NCBI GenBank assembly: GCA_030765065.1
Contig: CM060975.1
Location: 197,440,507-197,504,506, forward strand
Reading direction: 5' to 3'
DNA: 64,000 nt
DNA from: Deroplatys truncata
Taxonomy: Eukaryota > Arthropoda > Insecta > Mantodea > Mantidae
Within the stretch, counting starts at the first letter, position 1. The number at the start of each line of letters is the position of its first letter. The position numbers and the translations under genes are program-made. Shown here piece after piece: positions 1 through 12,228 of this stretch. The notes beneath the pieces are model-generated. The model did no database searches and was not told the origin of the DNA. It saw only the letters and a program-made list of their open reading frames with translations.

Positions 1-880
1 ATTTAACGTATACTGTCTTTTAAGCATGGGACACGATATAATATTTAATTTGGGAGGAGGTTTTTTAAATAAAGGGTTTCAAATCAATAGTTTTGTCTAC
101 ATACTTAAAATTTAAGTTAAAATACAATAAACTAACGCATATTTCATTGTTAAAACTAACACTAAACTGTTGAGTAATGGACATGTAAAAAAACTGCATT
201 CTAGAGGTTGATGGTGTGTGGAAAAAAACAAACTTGAAAGTTGATTTTCTACAATCTAAAGCAAAGTTATATTTTTCCTATATCTTATTCCCATTTCTTA
301 AAAAATATTTAATACAGGTATCAAACATGTACATGCATATAAGTACACATATTAAAGTTACGCTATACAGTGAACCTAATTTTAATCCGGAATAATCATC
401 GTTCAAACAGAAATTTAGATCTAAAATCCCAAAAGTTTCAGCAAAATGTGTGTGTGTTTTTTTTCTTTTCAAAATCCTCTGGCAACATCAAAAGCCATTA
501 AAACACATAGTTCCATAGAGTAACTGTAGATTTAAATAAAAATCCGTTAACCGTCAACTTTAAGCAACCTTGTCAACTTTGCCTGCTTCAATCAGGCTGT
601 TTTAGTCTTGCATGTGTTTTCTGGCACAAAATATTTTTTCTTCTTCCCTTCCCATAGGGCACAGACTTTCACATATACAGGTAAATCGTATGCTGAAATA
701 TTAATATATTATACAAGTCGTAAAAAGTTGGCATTGCAAGGTTCCCTTGCGTAGAAAATCTAGCTTTTTAAAGTAAAATGTCAAACGCGAAATGCTATCG
801 AAGGGAAAACACAGCCGACTATCCGCTATACAGAGCATCTTCAGTTTTATACCAGTAAAGTCAATAGTCATTAACTCCAT
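1..880. other. AT-rich stretch, no gene seen
   Basis: No family member, tRNA-like sequence or transposase motif is recognised here. The open frames are short, lack recognisable motifs and lie in low-complexity AT-rich DNA. Confidence 0.5.
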
Positions 881-1677
881 TTTTATTTCTCTACCATGTA
901 CATAGTAGGTAGAGAAAGTTTTGACTCCACCTAAAAATTCGATATACAGATTTCGCCGGAAATACAAAAAAACCGGATTTTTAGAAAAAGGTCCGTGTCT
1001 CTCTCTCCCCCTGTGTGTGTATGTATGTATGTGTGTGTGTGTGAACAGCTAAACTCAAAAAAAATTCGGATAATTACCAAACTTGGTATTTATATTCAGT
1101 ATCTTCCAAGGTTGCGACACTAAAAATTTTTATTTTCTATAAAATGGCTCTAACGATTTTGATTAAAATACCATATACTAAACTAAAAGGTATATCTTGA
1201 ATTTTCTAGCAATAGCCTTTAAAGTCCTCTTCATTTTGTAAAAATCTTGTATAACTGGTAAACGTTAAGCGGTAGATGAAAACGTACTACACAACAAAAG
1301 CAGATCTCTTTAAAACATACAATTTATTTCAAATAGGTAAGCTTTTGTGCTACAAGCCATTTCTGAGATATCGGTTATTGATGGTTCGAATCGTTCATTT
1401 CTGGGTCATTCTATCAACATTCAGTTGTTTCTCGCGATTACATGGAAACAGTATGCAATTTTAAGGCCAGCATATAACGTCCAGTTCTTAAAACATTTGA
1501 TTATCGCTGTTCTCTTTGTATCCATAACAAATGGGTAATGTAGCTGTTTCTGCAAAAGTTTATTTGGTTTAAACGTAGTAGATAAAAAATAAGCTTTAGT
1601 AACAATAGTTTGTATATTCACTAATAAACGATAAGGGTAGAGAATGTCATGCGAATGTATCACATCAAACCTTTTTT
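881..1677 (+). mobile_element. L-family repeat, divergent subfamily B
   Basis: This copy runs from a T-rich start with TTTCTCTACC, through the CACC-AAAAATTCGATA block and a short TGTG/TATG microsatellite at about 1013-1042, to a degraded end (ATGTATCACATCAAACC). The order of conserved blocks matches the other copies: AACTTGGTATTTA, then GATTTTGATTAAAATA, then AACTGGTAAAC. In place of the usual 3' third it has a different block containing GGCCAGCATATAACGTCCAG, shared with copies at 17.0, 21.3 and 31.2 kb. That shared block defines subfamily B. No coding capacity. Confidence 0.85.
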
Positions 1678-2049
1678 AGGTATGCTGGTTTTACAATGGA
1701 GTGCAATATATGGTCGTGACTACATTCAGAGTCTTGAAATTCAAACAGTTATTACAGGTCTTGTCCTTTAGAAGTCTTCAAAAAGTGTTGCGGAGAACAT
1801 CAGATTTCGTCCCCATAAGAGTTGAAGCTGAAGAGGGCAAAGTAATTATAATCGGCGCAACAGTTCTAGACAAGTGAAAATCTTAATGAGAGCTAAGATG
1901 CGAGTTGCTTACCAGATCACGAGGTGACCGGTCGTCTGCATGCTGCAGGAGTGCGTGGGACAGTCATTGTCAAATATCCGCACACCGGTTATGCGCTGCA
2001 ATGATTAACTTAGTTATATACAGTATATTAAAATCTACGCTGTAAAAAG
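1678..2049. other. No feature recognised
   Basis: Mixed-composition DNA between an L copy and the decayed transposase on the minus strand. It may hold that transposon's right-hand flank or terminal region, but no terminal inverted repeat could be matched. Confidence 0.4.
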
Positions 2050-3652
2050 CGCTTAATATAAAAAACAATGTCAATCATTGCCTCCAATTCTTCCACACCT
2101 AACAACCCTTCCTCTTCTGCGGAATCACTCACATCATTGCCGTCATCGCTGCTGTCACTACTTTCTGCACCATTATCTTAGATGAGAATTCCTTCTATTT
2201 GATTTTCTGCAATTCCGTATTTTTCGAAATAATGATTCTTAATTTATTCAACATGTCGACATACATTTTCCCATTCTGGCCTTCCAATTTCAGCAAATTG
2301 CTGGCGTTATAACTGCTCCATATATTTTAATTTAACAGTGATATTTCTGCATTGCCACCCATTTTTCGATATCAGCCCAGATTAATTCTGGGCGATACGA
2401 TGGCAGTCTAACTACATTATGACGATGTTGTATTACTATCTGGTCACGTATGTATGACGTCTGAAGCTGTTTGTTGGCTTTAATTAAGTTATATAGCTTT
2501 GCTTTACTCATACTTTCATCTAAAGCTATATTATGTCTAAGTAATCAAGCTCTCATTTCTTCTTTCAAGGAATTTGAGGTAGGTGGTTTGTCAATTGAGT
2601 GTTGACGGATTGTGAAGCATTGTCGATGACCAGAACAGACCCAGCAGACATATTAGGTATCAACATGGTGTTGATTCACTTCATGTACTTTTCTGTATTA
2701 ATTTCTTGATGAAAATCTCCTGTTGTTTTTGCAACTTGTAAAAGAAGGGCATTGGAACGAAGCCGATCTTTTCAACAGCATGAACGATAATAAGTATTTG
2801 CCCTTTAGCAACAGGAACCTGCTACCTAATTCGCTATCGTCACTCCAACTTTTAGATGCTGTACGACCGCTGTGTATGTATGACTCATCTTCATACACAC
2901 TAGCATTTTTCTGAAATTTGTAGCACCACCTTGAAAATTGATGCTGATATAAGTACACACTGATATAAGTACATATAAAATTATACTCATTTGGAAAGAT
3001 AGAATCAGACTGAAAAATTCAATGCCATATCCGGGATTTGAACCCCGGATCTTAGGCTTTCCGTGCCGTTGGTCTAACCGACTAAGCTATCATGGCAACA
3101 TTTACTTTTTTTTATTTTATTTTATTTATTTTGCCTTTCTGTTAGAGCTCTTCTGTTTGATTTCGGTTTCTTCCACTTGAACCCTAAATCTTTAATAATT
3201 TTTCTGAGATTTGTAGCACCACTTTGTAAGTTTCTGCTGTCTTTCAGCTTGATGAGCAATCTGCTTATTGTTAGCACAGTTTTTTTCCACATAGGAATTG
3301 TGAATCGTGCGCCGAATGACGCATTCGAAATCGTCTATTTCTGTAATACGTTTAGGGACCTTATGTTTCTTTCTATCCAGATGTGTCAGATGGTACTCTT
3401 TCATCCATATATTTTTTTTTCTTATCTTTGAGAACTCTGGAAACGAAACTCGGTGAAACACCAGTTGCTTTGACTACTCTTTCTTTCACTCTCTTAAGGC
3501 TTTTGTGGAACTCGGATGAACATATATTTTCTTCCTTCATCTCTGCTTCTTGCTTCATGAAGTCGAGGACATTTGCAATTATTTCCCTGCTTTGACTACG
3601 TAACACCTTACCACTAAACTTTGAAAACATAGGAGCCATGGTTATAAATATA
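2050..3652 (-). pseudogene. Decayed Tc1/IS630-type DDE transposase
   Basis: Read on the minus strand from a start near 3639, the frames give a helix-turn-helix-like N-terminus (residues such as SREIIANVLDFMK and ATGVSPSFVSRVL). Next come a TEIDDFECVIRRTIHN segment and GGATNLRKIIKDLGFKWKK. The catalytic region follows, with YEDESYIHS for the first Asp and LVIDNASQS for the second. The third site survives only as VVRLPSYRPELI with the expected NPIE part missing. This order matches insect DDE_3-type transposases of the Tc1/IS630 group; that match is from recollection of the family. The reading frame is broken by frameshifts, stops and an inserted S1 SINE at about 2985-3131. A 26 bp stretch of the coding sequence (TTTGTAGCACCAC core) appears twice, at about 2908 and 3200, flanking the insertion. 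The gene is dead. Confidence 0.75.
2985..3131 (-). mobile_element. S1 tRNA-derived SINE, minus strand
   Basis: On the minus strand the head reads TGCCATGATAGCTTAG followed by a GGTTAGAC arm. The box B-like GGGTTCAAATCCCGG and an ATGGCA acceptor complement come next, then the S1 body TTTTTCAGTCTGATTCTATC. The head can still pair TGCCAT with ATGGCA. A T-rich and TTTTA-rich tract at 3106-3131 abuts the head. The element sits inside the decayed transposase. Confidence 0.8.
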
Positions 3653-3799
3653 ACAAATATAAAGTAAGTACTATTTAGATACTGCTCTCTTTAAAATTAC
3701 AACCAGATGTAGACACTTTCTATGCGGACTGTATGTGTTACGCACTGTGAGTAAGCAAAGGTGCTATATCGCTTTCGTTAAGCTAAACATAAACCTTTC

Positions 3800-4115
3800 C
3801 TAGGCTCGGCAGCTGGGGTAGCAATCAAGGTCACGATTCCAGAAGTTTTGCGCGAGTAATAACTTCTTCTTTTTCTTTTTCACCAGGAGGAGGGTGATGG
3901 ATTTTTCCGGGCGTAATAATCCTTGATATGGTTCCTTCGGAAGGGAAGTAAAGCTGGTTGTTCCGTGTAGCAGATTTACGGCACGTAAAAGAATCCCAAG
4001 CCTGATAAAGATGCTTCTGAGCAAAATTTCCGGTCTTTCACGCCCAATAAAGAATGGGGCGCTAAGAACAATAGAAGTTGAAGAGCGTCCATAAATAAAA
4101 CTCAATTTAATCTCT
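3800..4115 (+). mobile_element. S4 SINE-like repeat, eroded head
   Basis: The body contains GGTTCCTTCGGAAGGGAAGT, AGATTTACGGCACGTAAAAG, AAGCCTGATAAAGA, TTTCCGGTCTTTCACGCCC and GAGCGTCCATAAATAAAACT. The same blocks recur at 6.6, 34.5, 35.0 and 59.0 kb. The tRNA-like head of the family is not recognisable in this copy; a CT-rich tract (3867-3884) lies in its place. Confidence 0.75.
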
Positions 4116-4149
4116 TCATCTTTAAGAGTTAGGCTTTTAGCTTATGCCT

Positions 4150-4965
4150 ATTCTTTCCTCAGTCTCTCCTAATCTCTCTTTCCTTTCGGAGCATATCTCA
4201 TAGCTGCTGCCCGTAGACTATTTTTAGCATTTTTCAAAATGGTGACACCATCTTCAGCCATTAGCGTAATTTTTATCTAGTAGTGTTTCCACCTGCAAAT
4301 CTTGTCTTATTTCCTCATTCCGTTCTTTATCTAATGGGGTCTAATCTGCGGCGCTTCTTAAAAACTTCATTTCGGTCGTCTGAATTTTTGTTTTATCTTT
4401 CTGTTCTTATTCTAAATTCGCTTGTGTCCATTAGGACTGGCACTGCTGTGGTATTAAAGATGTTATGCACGTATCTCAGCTTGTCTTGTTTTTCAAGTCT
4501 CTTGAGCCCTATATTTTTCATACGAGATATATCTTTCACATCTTTTTCACCCATAACACTAAAAGCATTTCTCTGTTCAATTATATTCTCTCATAACACT
4601 CTCCTTGTTCTTAGCGGAAACTTTCCCTTAATTGTCATTGTATTTGTCCTATCTACAGATATTCTAAAATTATAGTTTTTGTTAAATTGTGTTAATTACA
4701 CACCGCGATTTTCAGTTTTATTCGTTAATGTGGATGACGACTTATCATCTGCATAAAGCAAAGAATTATCGAATTTTTTTTCTCGCCATAATACTCCTAT
4801 GTAAGTATTTAATTTGTATGTTCTAAAAATGCATATAAATATTAAATAATGTTGGAGAGAGACTACAGCCTTGTCTTGCATCTATGATTCTGTTAATTTT
4901 CCATTTAAGTTCAGACGTGCTGTCGTTCCTATATAAAATCATTTTATTGCTTCTATGAAGACCCG
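4150..4965 (-). pseudogene. Non-LTR retrotransposon reverse transcriptase fragment
   Basis: Minus-strand translation across shifting frames gives the reverse-transcriptase palm motif RQGCSLSPTLFNIY (near 4860-4900). The catalytic LLYADD box follows near 4740-4760. Next is RISVDRTNTMTIKGKFPLR (near 4620-4670), then an ENIIEQ segment and AVPVLM(D)TSE-like thumb sequence towards 4400. This order is that of insect LINE reverse transcriptases (I/Jockey-like group); the exact clade is not determined. Stops and frameshifts are frequent, and neither an endonuclease domain nor a 3' tail is found. The long open frame on the plus strand over 4283-4675 is only the antisense of this fragment. Confidence 0.75.
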
Positions 4966-5490
4966 TTCCACAGCTGGAGTCGCTTAAAGAGGACGATGTA
5001 CGACCTGTCGAAAAACAGCCCTTTAGTGTGCACGGGGAGTAGAGATAAGAGGTGATTCAACGGAGACACATACCTCGCGCGCTGCGAACTGCGCATATCT
5101 ATTGCGGCTAAGGGATGAGGTGAAGGAACCACAGGTGTCTACTGGCTGTAGCGAGATAGACCACAGAGACGCGTGGAAATCCCTAACATTTCCAAGCTCG
5201 CAGACCTTTCTTACTGCTGCAGCCGCAGAAAGAGGGTATTGAACATCCCACCAATCAAGCAGCTGTCTGGTATCCACGGAGAATACTCGTTCCATTGAGC
5301 ATGCATACGCGCCATCTTTCCGCCACCGTTCATACGCCACGAAACCTATAAGTGGAAAGAAAATCGTGGTAGAGAAGAACCACCCCAGCATTCGCCTAAC
5401 GACTAGGGAAAACTACGAAAAACCTAGTCAAAGTGGCCGGTTGACGGGAATCGAACACGTTACCGCGGAGCCATCTCGATCGGTATGAGT
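4966..5490 (-). mobile_element. S3 SINE, subfamily a, partly duplicated
   Basis: The tRNA-like head is at the right end on the minus strand (GGTAACGTGTTCGATTCCCG-like, with GCTCCGCGGTAACG). The body includes TTTTCGTAGTTTTCCCTAGTC and a CATACGCCACGAAACC block, closely matching the copy at 18.4-18.9 kb. The left 60 bases repeat an internal segment (CTGGAG...GAGGACGATG...CGACC) found again near 5205-5290. This copy is therefore a rearranged or dimeric insertion. Confidence 0.7.
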
Positions 5491-6621
5491 GACTTTACAT
5501 ACTTTCACCTATAGGTGTGTGATGTACAAGTCTGTATTTCATCACGTGACAAGTATTCAGTAGAAGAGCTTGTTCACAGGTGACGCCTAATAGATTATGC
5601 AGAGCTGACGTTTAGCGAAGCAGATTTCACATCCTTTGTATTTTCAGCAACAGCCATTAAGGTTATAAATCTTGCTGGCACTAATCCTTAAGGAGTGGCC
5701 ATTTTCAGCCTTAGCTGGGAAGGATCACTTCGCATTCCTGTGCAACAAATGGGTACGTAGTTGTAGAGGTCACATACAATACCTATATATCGTGCTTGTA
5801 TCGTGGGCCAACTCGCAGGTGCAAAACACAACTTCAACTTCCGGAAAAAAGTATTTGTGTCCATGAAACAACTCACGAACTTATGCGTGTGTAAGAGTAC
5901 AAATTTGAGTTTCAATAATATTTGTGAAACCTTTCAAACTTGGTTCAAAATGGCATGGAATTATGGCTATTAAGACACTGGGACTAAATTTTCTAACTTG
6001 TTTAATTGTAAAGTTATATACTTCAAAATTGTCACCCTTAGGTATTACGAGTAAATAAAGAAATGACTGTGAAAAATCGAAACTCTAGCTAAAATAGTTT
6101 CTTAGATGGTACAATACAATGCTTTCAATTAGCGAAAAAAATGCAAATTTTCTAAAATTGTCTTGAGTATTCATATTTGTCAGAGAAGTATGATAGTGAC
6201 ATTTTCTGATAATTTAGAGCAGTGAAAATAAATGCAAGAATTTGATTAAAGTTGATGTTATTAATTGCACAAAAATACAACTTGTTTTTAGGAAATTGTT
6301 TGTGTTAAATGTTTCCTTATTTTTCAGTATAAATTAAAACGATTATTTCAGAGAATAAAGCAATTATAAATGCATGCTTGAATCTTAAGATACTACATTT
6401 TGGTGTTATGTGTCAAATTTGTATGCAATTCAGAGCATGTATGTAAGGAATGAAGTTAATGCGCAAAAATGTAAAACTTGGGGGGAAAAGAAAACATACT
6501 AAAAAGCGGAAAAATTGGGCGAGTTCATTGGGGTTAAAAGGGAGCGCATGGGTGAGCTAAACAGGTTGCTGGACTTCTAAAAATGGCAGATTGTAAGAAA
6601 TGTTTGGCCAAAATGATTCAC
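5491..6621. other. AT-rich stretch, no gene seen
   Basis: No repeat family described here and no protein motif were recognised. A few kilobases of this type recur in the window and look like unique or very old DNA. Confidence 0.4.
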
Positions 6622-6905
6622 AAATGTTCTCCGTGGTCTAGGACATATGTAGCCTCTAGTGCCCGAAGTCGCGGGCAATGGATTTTTTTCGTGAGTAAAA
6701 ATCCTTAATTTGGCTTCCTTCGGAAGAGAGTTAAAACCGGCGGTGTCCCTGTCGTAGATTTACGGCACGAAAAGAACCTCAAGCCTGATAAAGAGGCCTC
6801 GGAGTAAAATTTCCGGTCTTTCACGTCCAGTATAGAATGGGACGATAAGAACCATAGCAGTTAAAGAGCGTCCATAATTAACGCAATTTAATTCTAATTC
6901 CAGGC
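6622..6905 (+). mobile_element. S4 SINE-like repeat with head
   Basis: The head reads CTCCGTGGTCTAGGACATATG, then CCTCTAGTGCCCGAAGTCGCGGG, parallel to the better preserved heads at 34.98 and 59.0 kb. Body blocks follow in the family order (GGCTTCCTTCGGAAG, GTAGATTTACGGCACG, AGCCTGATAAAGAGGCCTC, AGAGCGTCCATAATTAA). A segment between CGCGGG and CAATGG is deleted, removing the box B equivalent. Confidence 0.8.
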
Positions 6906-7211
6906 CCAATGTTCCTTAAGTTAAACAAACTATATAATATTCTTCAAAGTTATACATAAATAAATAATAAAATAAATACATAAATATTTAAGTCTTACTA
7001 TTTATTTACACTATCCGAATTCAATAATTGGAAATTCAAGAATCATTTGAGCCACTTCAATCTATCCAAAATATATGTTCGTATTGTCAGTATTTCCTTT
7101 TATTCATTATTAACCCTAATTTAACCAGAATTAGTTCATATGGTGAGCCTCCTAAAAATTTAAGGAGGGGCGACACCCTTCATTACTAGAAAATTGCGCA
7201 TACTCCACAAC
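6906..7211. other. AT-rich stretch, no gene seen
   Basis: Short AT-rich interval between an S4 copy and a fragment of L. Nothing recognised. Confidence 0.4.
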
Positions 7212-7590
7212 TTTTACTTTCTCTACTGCTTACCTATAGTAAGTAGAGGAAGAATTGCATTACACCCAAAATTTCGATATCCTGATTTCGCCGGAAATAA
7301 AAGACGTATTTTTAGAAAAAGACGTTTACATCATATTGGCATCTAAGCACAGGATTGACAAGGGATGCAAAATAAACATTTTTAAGAAAATCTCCCAATC
7401 CCAAACTACGCCTTGCCTGTAAAAGTTCGTTATTTTTGATTTTGTCAAAAATAGTTCTAACAGTTTTGATTAAAATATCATATGTTTAAGAACATTGCAG
7501 ACATAATGTATATAAGAATTTTCTTGCTATAACCTGTGAAGTTAAATTCATTCTGAATGAATTTTGTATCACTGGTAAATCTTTAGAGAG
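7212..7590 (+). mobile_element. L-family fragment truncated by another L
   Basis: Starts with CTTTTACTTTCTCTACTGC and includes the TTCGATAT and GATTTCGCCGGAAATAA blocks. It lacks the microsatellite, and continues to ACTGGTAAATC, where the next L copy begins in the opposite orientation. The truncated copy is therefore older than its neighbour. Confidence 0.8.
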
Positions 7591-8364
7591 AAAAAAAAAT
7601 CTGATGTGTTACACTCACATGACTTTATCTACTCTTGTACAAACTATTTTTACAAACGCTTATTCTCCATGTGCTTCATGTTAATCGAGATAAACATTTG
7701 CAGACTCTATCTTATTGCTAATTTTCTTGTAGATGTAAGGGGAATATATATTTACAAGGGCAATATAGAAATACAGTACCTTTAAGCACATACATATCTC
7801 TTAATAGCTGGTTGCTAGGTGCAGCACCATTCCCTTTGTCACAGATTATAACTCTTTGCATATCCAAGACTAAAAAATGAATAACGAATTCCCATTTGAG
7901 AAAATAAGTATTGAAAAATTTAAGGGCATAACAAGTAACATCTCGAAAATGGTTCACTCAACAAAAAAATGTATATGACATAAATTGTGTATTTTAACGC
8001 GATCTACATTTTTTGTGTTGTAAACCTTTGTCTATCTCTTATGGTTTACCAGTTATGCAAAAGTCGTTTTCAATGAAGAATAATTTTGGAGACGTTCCCA
8101 GAGAATTCAAGATATACATTTTATTTTTCATGAAAATATCTTAAACATATGATATTTTAATCAAAATCGTTAGAGCCATTTTTGAGAAAATTAAAATTTT
8201 CGAAAAGTGTTTCCATGTAAAGGGTAATCTGAGGTGAGGGGATTTTCTTGAAAACCTTCGTGTCTCATCTCCTGAAGATACTGAACCTAAATACCAAGTT
8301 TGGTGTTTATCCGACTGTTCGTTTCTGAGTTATGCTGTTCACAGACACGCAGACAGACACACAG

Positions 8365-8398
<34 letters not shown>

Positions 8399-8553
8399 AG
8401 ACACACACACAAACACACACACACACGGATATGTTTCCAAAAATGCTTTTTTTGGATTCAGGGGGTCTCAAAACATATATTTTCGGTGAAATCTCGGTAT
8501 CGAATTTTTGGGTGGAATACAATGCTTACTATACGTAGTAGAGAAAGTAAAAA
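7591..8553 (-). mobile_element. L-family repeat, near full length
   Basis: A nearly complete copy of about 960 bp. Left end AAAATCTGATGTGTTACACT, subterminal ACATGACTTTATCTACTC, internal blocks in the order AGATGTAAGGGGAATATA, TACCAGTTATGCAAAAGTCG, ATATGATATTTTAATCAAAA, and a (CA/CAGA)n microsatellite at about 8343-8428. It ends with GGTATCGAATTTTTGGGTGG and CTTACTATACGTAGTAG, then AGAAAGTAAAAA. Open frames across the CA tract encode only Thr-His or Cys-Val repeats and are not genes. Confidence 0.9.
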
Positions 8554-8795
8554 CGAAAAAACTTGGCATTTAGGTTCAGTACTTCCAAAGACGCGACACG
8601 AAGATTTTCATGAAAAACCCAGCCCGAAACTACCCTTTACGTGATATATTTTTAGAAATCATTTATCTTCTAAAAATTGACGTTTTGAATTTTCGGTTAC
8701 TTATACTTTCTTGAAGTATGAATCACTATTCGTTTTCTACTTTATTTACTATTCACTTATAGTAAGTAGAAGAATTATTGCATTCGTTGCCGATG
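8554..8795 (+). mobile_element. L-family fragments, plus strand
   Basis: 8554-8680 matches the AAACTTGGTATTTAGGTTCAG to ACTACCCTTTACATGG portion of L. 8736-8795 matches the start block (CTTATAGTAAGTAGAAGAA, then CGATGTTTCACCGG). Both are truncated pieces without microsatellite or far end. Confidence 0.65.
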
Positions 8796-11424
8796 TTTCA
8801 CCGGTTATACGCCTTTTGAGACACTCTAAACCCAAAAATAAACATTTTGCACGTTTCATGCAAAGGTCATGGAATTTCAAAGCCCTCAAATAGCGATCCG
8901 GCTTTTAAAAATCTGACTATCGCTTCACCTACGGCATCCTTATTCCTACAAGGAAAAGTATACACGCGTAATGAAAGTTCACTCGATAAAGAAGAAGTAG
9001 ACTAAACTTTCGAAAGAAGAGTTTACAGAAGAATAAGTAGAAAAGTCATGTGAGTCAACAATTAGAATTTTTGTCATAAATACGAGAATCATTAACGTTT
9101 AATTTGGCACTTGTCAAAAATACAGCATTAAAATTGCAAGAACCTATTTAGAATGCTAAAATGCTTTTTAATGTTTTTTTTGGAATTCAAAATGGTAGCC
9201 ATAAATCACGCAACATTCTGGCATTTACGTGTTCATTTTCATATATCAACATTTCCTTCGTTACTTTTAGTGCCTTTAAATTGCTTGAGCTACAAACTGT
9301 ACTATACTAATATAAACGTTAATAGAGCATTTGTTGCTACTATTGCTATCCCAAATAAACATTCATTAAATTTCAGTTTAAAAAAATTAAATTAATGAAG
9401 AGTTAGATCAACAATTCCAATCAAGTTTATTTATGTATATATAAAATGCACACACATGCAAATTTTGATTAAATATATAGGAAGCTCTCATAGTTATCAT
9501 GGAGACACTTCTGCAAAACTAAAGTATTGGAAAAACGTTAACCAACAGTAATAAAGATATTAACAAAATTCTTTCACAGAAATAAAAGCAAAATTCAAAA
9601 TCAGGAATAATATGGAAGATACAATGTTATCATTTAAGTTTTAATCCAAAGTTTCTTAAAATATGTGCACGTTCTCCCAATATTATTAGGAACATGCACG
9701 AAAATGTAATTATACTCAGATATGAGCTATTCTGATTGAAATTCACTAGATTCAGGAAATAAAATCAGTAAGTAAACATAATAAATCTAAATATCATTAA
9801 ATTACAATTTAATCTGCAAAGAGGTCACGTGAAACAATAACGCAACCCTATTGGTCTGATATGAACGTCTATGTTGGCGCTACTAACAGAAATAACAAAA
9901 CAGGTTGTGCTATGTGAAACGGAGACTCACTATGTTTATTTCCCTATTTTAATATATAGTGTAGTTAATTGCATTTTTTGTATAGCATATGTAGGAGAAG
10001 TTTTTCTTCTTGGGATGAACATGAATTCCGACCATATGTTGCAGCAGAAAGGCTACAAATCATGTATAGTACTTCTGTGTACGAATACATCGCATACCTG
10101 CAAACAAACTGTTTATTCACGTGCCCCGTTGATAAAAAAATATAAAAAATAGAAATGAACCTACAGGAAAGGGATTTTGCCATAGCAAAGAAGCGTCAAC
10201 GATATCGGAGAAATCTACAAATTAAAGCTCTGATGTCACTCGTTTTGATGTAAGTTAAACGCATTGTAATATTTTTCTATGATTTTAAGCTTTTTTCTAA
10301 TATGAAGTTGTTGAAAACATAGTTGTGCTGCTTTTAAGCTCATTAAGAACTGCATTGTTTTGTTTCAGGTGAATTTGTTAAGGATTTAATAAAATGTAGT
10401 AATGCATACAAAACTAGCCTTCTTGTGACAAATTAAGAAACCCTAGAGTAAAAATCAAAACATCTGATCATTTTATGGCAAGCAATTAACGTCCTCGTTA
10501 TCGTCAATATCAACATGTAACAAAAATTATTTCTTTGCTCTTTTCTTTGTGCTACCCTTACACCATAATTAAGAGGTGTCTTGGAGCTTCTTAAGCGTTA
10601 CATCAGTGTTTCATAACGTCAACAATTCAGGTATTTTCATTCTCACAAATTATTCCTGTGTCATGCTTCTATATGTAATGCAAATTAATAGACAACAAAT
10701 CTGCTAGTCTGATAAAAACAGTTTTAAGCCAGATTTTTGACCAAATGCTTCGTTGCAAATGAGAAACACGATTACTATTCTTCACTATCAGTTTCTCAAA
10801 ACTGATCAATAACTCATCTTAGTTTTTCAACATAAGCATTAGATTTGTTATAACTTAGCAAACTTGCATAATCAGGTGTATAATACAGGTAGGTGGGTAT
10901 GTTACTTAACATTATGTTTTTGATCCACGAATTTTGGCTAACACAAAACAATAGTCATTTCTGAAAAAACGATGCTACCATTAATGCATCCACACATGAC
11001 AGATAATGCGATTGTGCCTTTCATCCGTCATTTTGAGAGAGGGGGGGGAAGCGAAAGAAAAGCTTAACCTAGAACATACATCCACCATAAACCCAAGCAT
11101 ATGGCATGACTTAACATGGTAATAGTCGGTGACATCACAATTCGGTCGCTAACGTCAGCAACATTTCGAGAGCCTTGTAGATACAAATGGATTCCAAAAA
11201 TATCTTTCCCTGCTTTCAAAAGAACAGACCATTACAATGCATAATAATTTCCTGTTAATTTGAGGATAAACCTTTCATTAAAAATATTGTAAGCATTTGT
11301 GCATGTTCCAAATTAAACAATGTACTAATTTTGAAACTTCTATCTTAAATTGTGTTTTATAGTTACACAATTATTGAATTAATTTAATGTTCTATAAACA
11401 TTTTTATTTTGAGGAAATATACTG
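8796..11424. other. 2.6 kb AT-rich stretch, no gene seen
   Basis: No L, SINE or transposase similarity was recognised. Several short frames exist but none has recognisable domains, splice context or codon bias. A G-run at 11040-11048 and scattered A/T runs are the only simple-sequence features. Confidence 0.45.
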
Positions 11425-12228
11425 AAAAATCTGATGTGTTACAGTCACATTATTTTCTCTACTCTTGAACAAACTATTTTTACAAACGCTTATTCTCCAT
11501 ATGCCAAGTTAATTGAAATATCGAGATGTTAATCTTATTGCTAATTTTCTTCAAGATGCAAGGAGAATTGGTAGTTAAATAATTTCCATTCTCTTTGTAT
11601 TACCAGAAAAAAAAAGAATAAGGAATTTCCATTTGAGAAAACGTATAAGTATTGGAAAATTTAAGGGAATAACAAGCAATAGCTCGAAACTGGTTTACTC
11701 AACAACAAAAAATGTATATGACATAAATTGTGCATTTTAACGCGATCTACATTTTTGGTGTAGTAAAATTTTGTCTATCTCTTATGGTTACCAGTTATGC
11801 AAAAGTCGTTCACAATGAAGAATACTTTTGGAGACATTCCCAGAAAATTCGAGAGATACATTTCATTTGTCGTAAAAAAATCTTAAACATATGATATTTT
11901 GATCAAAATCGTTATAGCCATTTTTGAGAACATTAAATTTTCTAAAAATGTTCCATGCAAATGGTAATCTGGGGTGGGGGATTTTCTTGAAAAGCTTCGT
12001 GTCGCATCTCTGGAAGATACTGAACCTAAATACCAAGTTTGGTGTTTATCCGACTGTTCATTTCTGAGCTATGCTGCTCACAGACACACACACGGACATG
12101 TTTGCAAAAATGCTGTTTTGGATTCAGGGGGCCTCAAAACATATATTTCCAGCGAAATCTCGGTATCGAATTTTTGGGTGGAATACAGTACTTCCCCTAC
12201 TTACTATACGTAGTAGAAAAAGTAAAAA
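11425..12228 (-). mobile_element. L-family repeat
   Basis: Starts with AAAAATCTGATGTGTTACAG and ends with CTACTTACTATACGTAGTAG plus AAAAAGTAAAAA. The CA microsatellite is reduced to a few units at about 12081-12093 (CAGACACACACACGGACATG). That makes the copy shorter than its neighbour at 12.4 kb. The two lie about 185 bp apart in opposite orientation and share very high similarity, consistent with recent insertions of one subfamily. Confidence 0.9.

Noticed and set aside
4283..4675. 130-codon plus-strand open frame
   Set aside because: It is antisense to the LINE reverse-transcriptase fragment, whose motifs are clear on the minus strand.
8300..8644. Open frames with long Thr-His or Cys-Val repeats (also at 12.4-12.7, 29.3-29.5 and 62.0-62.3 kb)
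   Set aside because: They are translations of CA/TG microsatellites inside L copies, open on both strands, with no conserved protein outside the tract.
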